Shown one piece after another: positions 51,790 through 64,000 of a stretch of DNA of 64,000 bases. Where the stretch lies: positions 1,860,001 through 1,924,000 of the forward strand of contig JACZZP010000002.1 in the NCBI GenBank assembly GCA_015183035.1, in the 5' to 3' direction. Source of the DNA: Meloidogyne chitwoodi. Lineage: Eukaryota > Nematoda > Chromadorea > Rhabditida > Meloidogynidae. The position numbers and the translations under genes are program-made. The notes beneath the pieces are model-generated. The model had not been told where the DNA came from, did no database searches, and saw only the letters and a list, made by a program, of their open reading frames with translations. Position 1 is the first letter of the stretch. Each line of letters starts with the position of its first letter.

Positions 51790-52528
51790 TCATTCGCTTT
51801 TTATCTTCATTAAAATTGGAGGTGTTGGGAGAACATCAACCATTTTCATTGTAGTATCATTGCAAGGATGTCGTCGCATACGATGACGTTTGCAGCCACA
51901 ACAGTCTAATTTAAAATTATTACATGTAAAAGTAAAAATGAAAAAATAATTTTTAAAAAATTGAAAAAAACAAACTGCAGCAACAGCAAGGTTTGCAACA
52001 ACAACAGCAACATGGCCGACAACAACAACAGCAAGGCCTACAACAACAACAGCAGCAAGGCTTGCAACAACAGCAGCAGCATGGTTTACAACAGCAACAA
52101 CAAGGCCTTAAAAGAAATTGAAAAGAAATTTAAAATTTAACCACCTGCAACAACAACAATCGCAACAACAACAACGTTCATCACGGTAGTTCACCGCTCC
52201 TGATGTTGAATTCACAATAACTTTAGATTCTTTATTTTAAATAAATAAAAAATTAGAATAAAAGACCTGCTAAACATTTTCCAGTTTGTGGAGGACAAAT
52301 TGATTTTGACGAAATAAAAGGTTTATTATTAGCAATTAACGATTTTTCATTTACTAATGGACAAGGAGGGCATTTTTGTAATTTTGCCGAAATATCATTT
52401 TTGGTTAAAGGAGTTAGTATTTTAATAGGTGAATAGGAAACGACTTGTAAAGGTGAGCATTGTGAAATTATTGAAAGTTGAGATAATAAAAAATATCCAG
52501 AGAATGCTGCAAAAACTATATTGACCAT
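51790..52528 (-). CDS. Secreted poly-cysteine protein B, K/R-P-Cys(5-6) repeats
   Basis: Exon 1 from 52528: MVNIVFAAFSGYFLLSQLSI then ISQCSPLQVVSYSP, with CPPCPLVNE and ICPPQTGKCLA. Exon 2: ESKVIVNSTSGAVNYRDER followed by CCCCDCCCC. Exon 3 (about 52104-51976): repeats of RP or KP followed by five or six cysteines, e.g. KPCCCCCCRPCCCCC, about six times. Exon 4: NCCGCKRHRMRRHPCND and VDVLPTPPILMKIKSE, stop at 51790. Joins are in phase, which fixes the Cys frame rather than the Leu, Val/Ala or opposite-strand Gln readings. Signal peptide predicted, so extracellular. Same architecture as the neighbour at 50133-50916: conserved CPP patches, then Cys runs, then a basic tail. Function unknown; metal binding or oxidative cross-linking are guesses. 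Confidence 0.77.
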
Positions 52529-55209
52529 TGCTAAAACACTACAATAATGTTTGCTACAAATAATTTAAATAAAAACATTAAAAGTTTGCAAACTTGATAT
52601 TTGTTATATATTTCCGGAAATTAATTTATAATTGTATATAGTTTCCGGAAAATATTAAATTACATTTTACAACTATTTAGGAAAACTTTATTTTTTTATT
52701 TAAGTTTTCGGAATAATTACATAGCTGTGAAAATATTATAAAATTACAAACTTAAGTGCGTAAAATATAGTTCAAACATGGAAGATTTAAAGGCGTATAT
52801 TTTCTGTGTTTGTTGACTTAATTAAAACAATAATTATTACAAACTTTGAGCAAGAATTGGGTCGTTCACGTTGTTTTTGTTTTATTGTTAATTTTGTATT
52901 ATAAAAATATATTTTGTTGTTCTCACAATAATTTTGTTGTTCTCTTACGCTAATGTTTTATAAATTTAAAAAAATGGCAAAAAATATTTTACGTAAATTC
53001 TCGTTATTTGGACATCTCTCATTGTGTCTAATGACTACTTTGAAATAATCGCACATTTCTTTATTCTTTGAAATATTTTTTTTTTATTATTTATTTATTG
53101 TTTAAAAAAAACTGGTGCAAAATTAAAATGTTTGATTAATAAACAAATAAATTTAATTTTTATAATTTTAATTTTCTGGAGAAAAAAAAAACAGTTGTAT
53201 TACGAAAATACTTAAAATATAAACTTTCCGGAAAATATATAGCTTTTTACAAATAAAACTTATGAGAAAATATGTTTAAGATTGTAAAAGTCTCATATCT
53301 TTCAACTATTTGCATATTAAAATATCCAAGTTTGTAAATTTATTTTTTATTGTTGTTGCAATCTACAATTGTGAAATTTCAAAATTTCAAAATCTCGGAA
53401 TTTCTCGTTGAGCTGAGTTTTAAGACCAAAATTAATAAAGTTGTCTGAATCTTACAAAGTTAAGCAAAACGCTTCGTCCAGCTTTAGAACACAGTTAAAA
53501 CTTTAATTTGGTATATCAATTGTAAAAATTAGACCGCTGTACGCAAAATGTCGTAAAAACGGATGGGCAAGTTTCGAGTTCGTATTTCGGAAATTTCGAA
53601 TTTTTCGGATTTTTAGTCCATCTTTACTTTGTATTTCGGTTTTTATTTTTTGTACATTTTGTTTCGGATTTCCTATTTTATTTTCCAATTTCCTTGATAC
53701 AAATGTGTAGAACTTATGAGACATCCTAAGTATATCATATATTTTAATCAATTATACATATTTAAAAAATTTTACTACATCATTTGGATAATCAGCTAAT
53801 TTTTTTCACTAAATTTGTTAATTTCTAAATTGCTTGAGAATTATATTTAAATAGAACAATTTATGTACATATGTATGTATTTAAAAATAATTATTAAAAT
53901 ATTTAAATTTTCTTCTAATTAATTTAACTAATATATTTTAAAAAATATATTTTAATAAAATCGACTTCTAAATTTTTTAAAATAATTTTTTAAATATTTA
54001 GCCTTGAGTATTTAATATAATAAATATTTTTTACCCATTTTTATTGATTTTGTGTTTATTTTCTCTTCGGTGAAGAAAAAAATAGAAAAAGAAATGAGGA
54101 AAAAAAGAGAAAGAAAAGTGTGGAGAAAATGCTGTAATATAGAAGCTTTTGTTGGGTGCAAAAAATTTTAAATTTGGGTGAGCTACTGCAAGTCACTTCT
54201 GTCATTTTTGCACTTTTAACTGGAATTGTTGTATATATTTTTTATATTTTTAATGGTCAGTGCCATTACTACCAACTAAATATATTGCAATGAGCCGATA
54301 AAAATAAATTTTTATTTTCAATTTTTATAAAAAAATCAATTAAGGCTATGTCACACCTTCTTATTTTTATTTATTAAAAATTGAAAAAAAATAAAATTTA
54401 GCTCCCCAACTTTACTTTTTTAAAATCATTATTTTTTAGAAAATAAATTTTCTAAAAAACCAGTCAATAATTCAATATAAATATTAATTAGATTTTTATT
54501 TTATTTAATTCAATTAGAGTAAATATGTATTAATAATTATAATTTTTAATCAAATATATAATATAGATTTTTCGATATTCCATTTCTAGAATTATAATTT
54601 TCAATTTACAAAGTTAAGCTTAAAAGAATTCCTTTTTTAAAATTAAATTTCGAAGCCAACATCACGAAGAATATGTTTTTTCATCTTTTTTAAATATACA
54701 GATATTTATCAATATTTATTTTTTATATTAATATATTTATTAATTTTAAATAATTTCAGAAAATAAAATTATGTAAGAAGAACATCACTACCACAAAATA
54801 TAATAAATTGAAGCCAAGGGTATATGAATAAATAAATTATAAATAAAATAAAGAAGAAAAATTGGTTAAAATATATAATTTCACTACTAATCACTTGCCG
54901 ATTAAAAATATAAACCAGTCAATCGGTCACCAACCAACTCCCAATAACGATTAAATACTACTACTACAAACAATTAAATAAATAAATAATTATATTTATA
55001 AAACGACTTTTCACTTATCCTCTCGAAGTATTTATTTTCTTCCGAAATAAAAAAAATTTTTTGTGCATTTTGTTAACGCCTGTTTTTAAATAATTTTAAA
55101 TAAATCTCATCATCATTAACACTTCTTTTTTTGGTTCGGCTCTGCATATTTTCAACAAAGAATTTTTTTAAATGGCTAAACTAATTTTATAAAAAAATAA
55201 AACAAAAAT
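52529..55209. other. Intergenic region upstream of mig-15
   Basis: About 2.7 kb without supported genes. 52600-53520 is mixed, with repeated TTTCCGGAAA-like hexamers (52614, 52644, 52707, 53228). 54100-54300 is a less A+T-rich patch that may be promoter (GGTGAGCTACTGCAAGTCAC). An 82-codon minus-strand open stretch at 53503-53751 has no recognisable domain. Confidence 0.5.
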
Positions 55210-63036
<7,827 letters not shown>

Positions 63037-63680
63037 TTTTAAAAATAATGCTTTCAATTATGCCTCTTTATTTAAAATTAATGATTATTTTGCATGTTTT
63101 TGCTTATAATTCAATAATAATTATATATAAATATGCCAAATTAAATAAATTGTTTTTTAATTTGTATTTTTATGATTGGAATAATTTAATATTTTGAACA
63201 CATTGCTTAGTTGTTCACCCATTGAATAAATTAAATTTATAAAAAATAGTTGAAATTTTGCCACAAATTTTTAATATTTAAGTTTGCCTAAATAAATTAT
63301 TTTTTCTAGTTTCACTAGTAATATTGGTCAAATTTCAATTGAAATTCCTGGAGATTGTCTTGATTATCACGAGCCGAAACAATTAAACAAATAGCCAAAA
63401 TTAAGAACGCAAAACTTTCTGCAGAACTTGAGAAGCGCAATTCGGCAGCAAAAATTGTGGATTTGGAGACAGCTTTAACAACGCGATTTTTCTATGATAC
63501 TTCTTTGATCGAGTCATTGAATCAGTTTGGAAGTGGTATATATTTTCTAGAAATATATTTTAGATTTTTTCACATAAAAATATGAAGTTGTTCTTTATAT
63601 TTTGTATATTAAATTTCCTTAAATCTATTTAACAATTAATTTTTTGGAAAACCTTTCGAATACTGGATTTTTTTTTAAAT
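63037..63680 (+). pseudogene. Intergenic with coding-like coiled-coil fragment
   Basis: After the mig-15 stop, 63366-63570 reads openly as LSRAETIKQIAKIKNAKLSA, ELEKRNSAAKIVDLETALTT and TRFFYDTSLIESLNQFGSG, a heptad-like charged helix with more balanced codon use than local non-coding DNA. No start, acceptor or following exon is certain. It may be an exon of a next gene or a captured gene fragment. Low confidence. Confidence 0.35.
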
Positions 63681-63686
63681 GATCTA

Positions 63687-63867
63687 AATCGATCTTAAAT
63701 GATTTGAAACACTATAAAAAAGCATTCTTAATTTATTTAAAGGCGCGGAAAACCATTTTTCACAAATACAAAATAAAAAAAATTATTTGCGAAAAATTTG
63801 GTTTTCCGCGCCTTTAAATAAATTAAGAATGCTTTTTTATAGTGTTTCAAATCATTTAAGATCGATT
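63687..63867. repeat. Hairpin with ~75-bp arms
   Basis: Arms 63687-63761 and 63791-63867 are almost perfect complements, including AAGCATTCTTAATTTATTTA and GGCGCGGAAAACC, round a ~29-base A+T spacer. It directly precedes the partial repeat copy at 63886. Confidence 0.9.
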
Positions 63868-63885
63868 TATTCTTTCGAAAGTGCT

Positions 63886-64000
63886 TTTGATGACCTATCG
63901 AATGAGACCAAAATCGTCTTGATTGAACGATTATTAACAAAGTTATGACGGATCGAAGTTGCTTGAAGCACGCCAACTTGGACCTATTGGGAGTGTTTTA
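63886..64000. repeat. Partial second copy of the mig-15 intron element interior
   Basis: CCTATCGAATGAGACCAAAA, a GGATCGAAGTT block and CTTGGACCTATTGGGAGTG match the reverse complement of about 56497-56610, at perhaps 80-85% identity. Cut by the window end. Confidence 0.85.

Noticed and set aside
51976..52110. Poly-Gln protein on the plus strand
   Set aside because: The opposite strand reads as Cys runs joined in phase to a signal-peptide exon, which is better supported.
53503..53751. 82-codon minus-strand frame
   Set aside because: No recognisable domain; the DNA has degenerate TTCGGA repeats that could keep it open.

Overview
The window looks like nuclear DNA of a root-knot nematode or close relative (Meloidogyne-like). 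It is extremely A+T rich, genes are split by many 40-70 bp introns, and several starts sit just after a TTTAG-type acceptor, as expected for spliced-leader trans-splicing. Gene content is nematode: an effector-type CAP/venom-allergen gene, an FMRFamide-like peptide precursor, and homologues of mig-15, mfsd-6, nfi-1 and the head of unc-89. The genus is inferred, not proven.

Region by region: 0-9.6 kb is repeat-dominated. It holds a CAP-domain gene (-) lacking the N-terminal part of its domain, a Merlin DNA-transposon remnant with a perfect 8-bp target duplication, a 25-bp minisatellite with a duplicated exon-like module, a 2.35-kb foldback element made of two nested long palindromes, and an NFI transcription-factor gene (-) that appears broken. 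9.7-34 kb is gene-dense, mostly plus strand: a BRI3-like zinc-ribbon membrane protein, a LOTUS-like acidic protein, a small secreted protein (-), three low-complexity Asn/Ser/Gln-rich genes, the PP2A B'' regulatory subunit, an acidic secreted protein and a TMEM268 homologue. 35-38.2 kb is an SLC16 monocarboxylate-type transporter (-). 38.2-41.6 kb is an A+T desert. 41.6-63 kb holds an RY/RF-amide neuropeptide precursor, MFSD6, a free-standing SH3-DH-PH gene matching the N-terminus of UNC-89/obscurin, a tandem pair of secreted poly-cysteine proteins, and the Ste20 kinase mig-15 with two hairpin elements in its introns. The last kilobase holds a coding-like fragment and a second copy of the repeat found in the mig-15 intron.

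There is no operon-like functional grouping. Neighbours are mostly unrelated housekeeping or signalling genes. The most notable items are the nested palindromes, the neuropeptide whose amidation signal is completed by a 10-nt last exon, the detached UNC-89 head, the K/R-P-Cys(n) secreted proteins and the damaged NFI gene.
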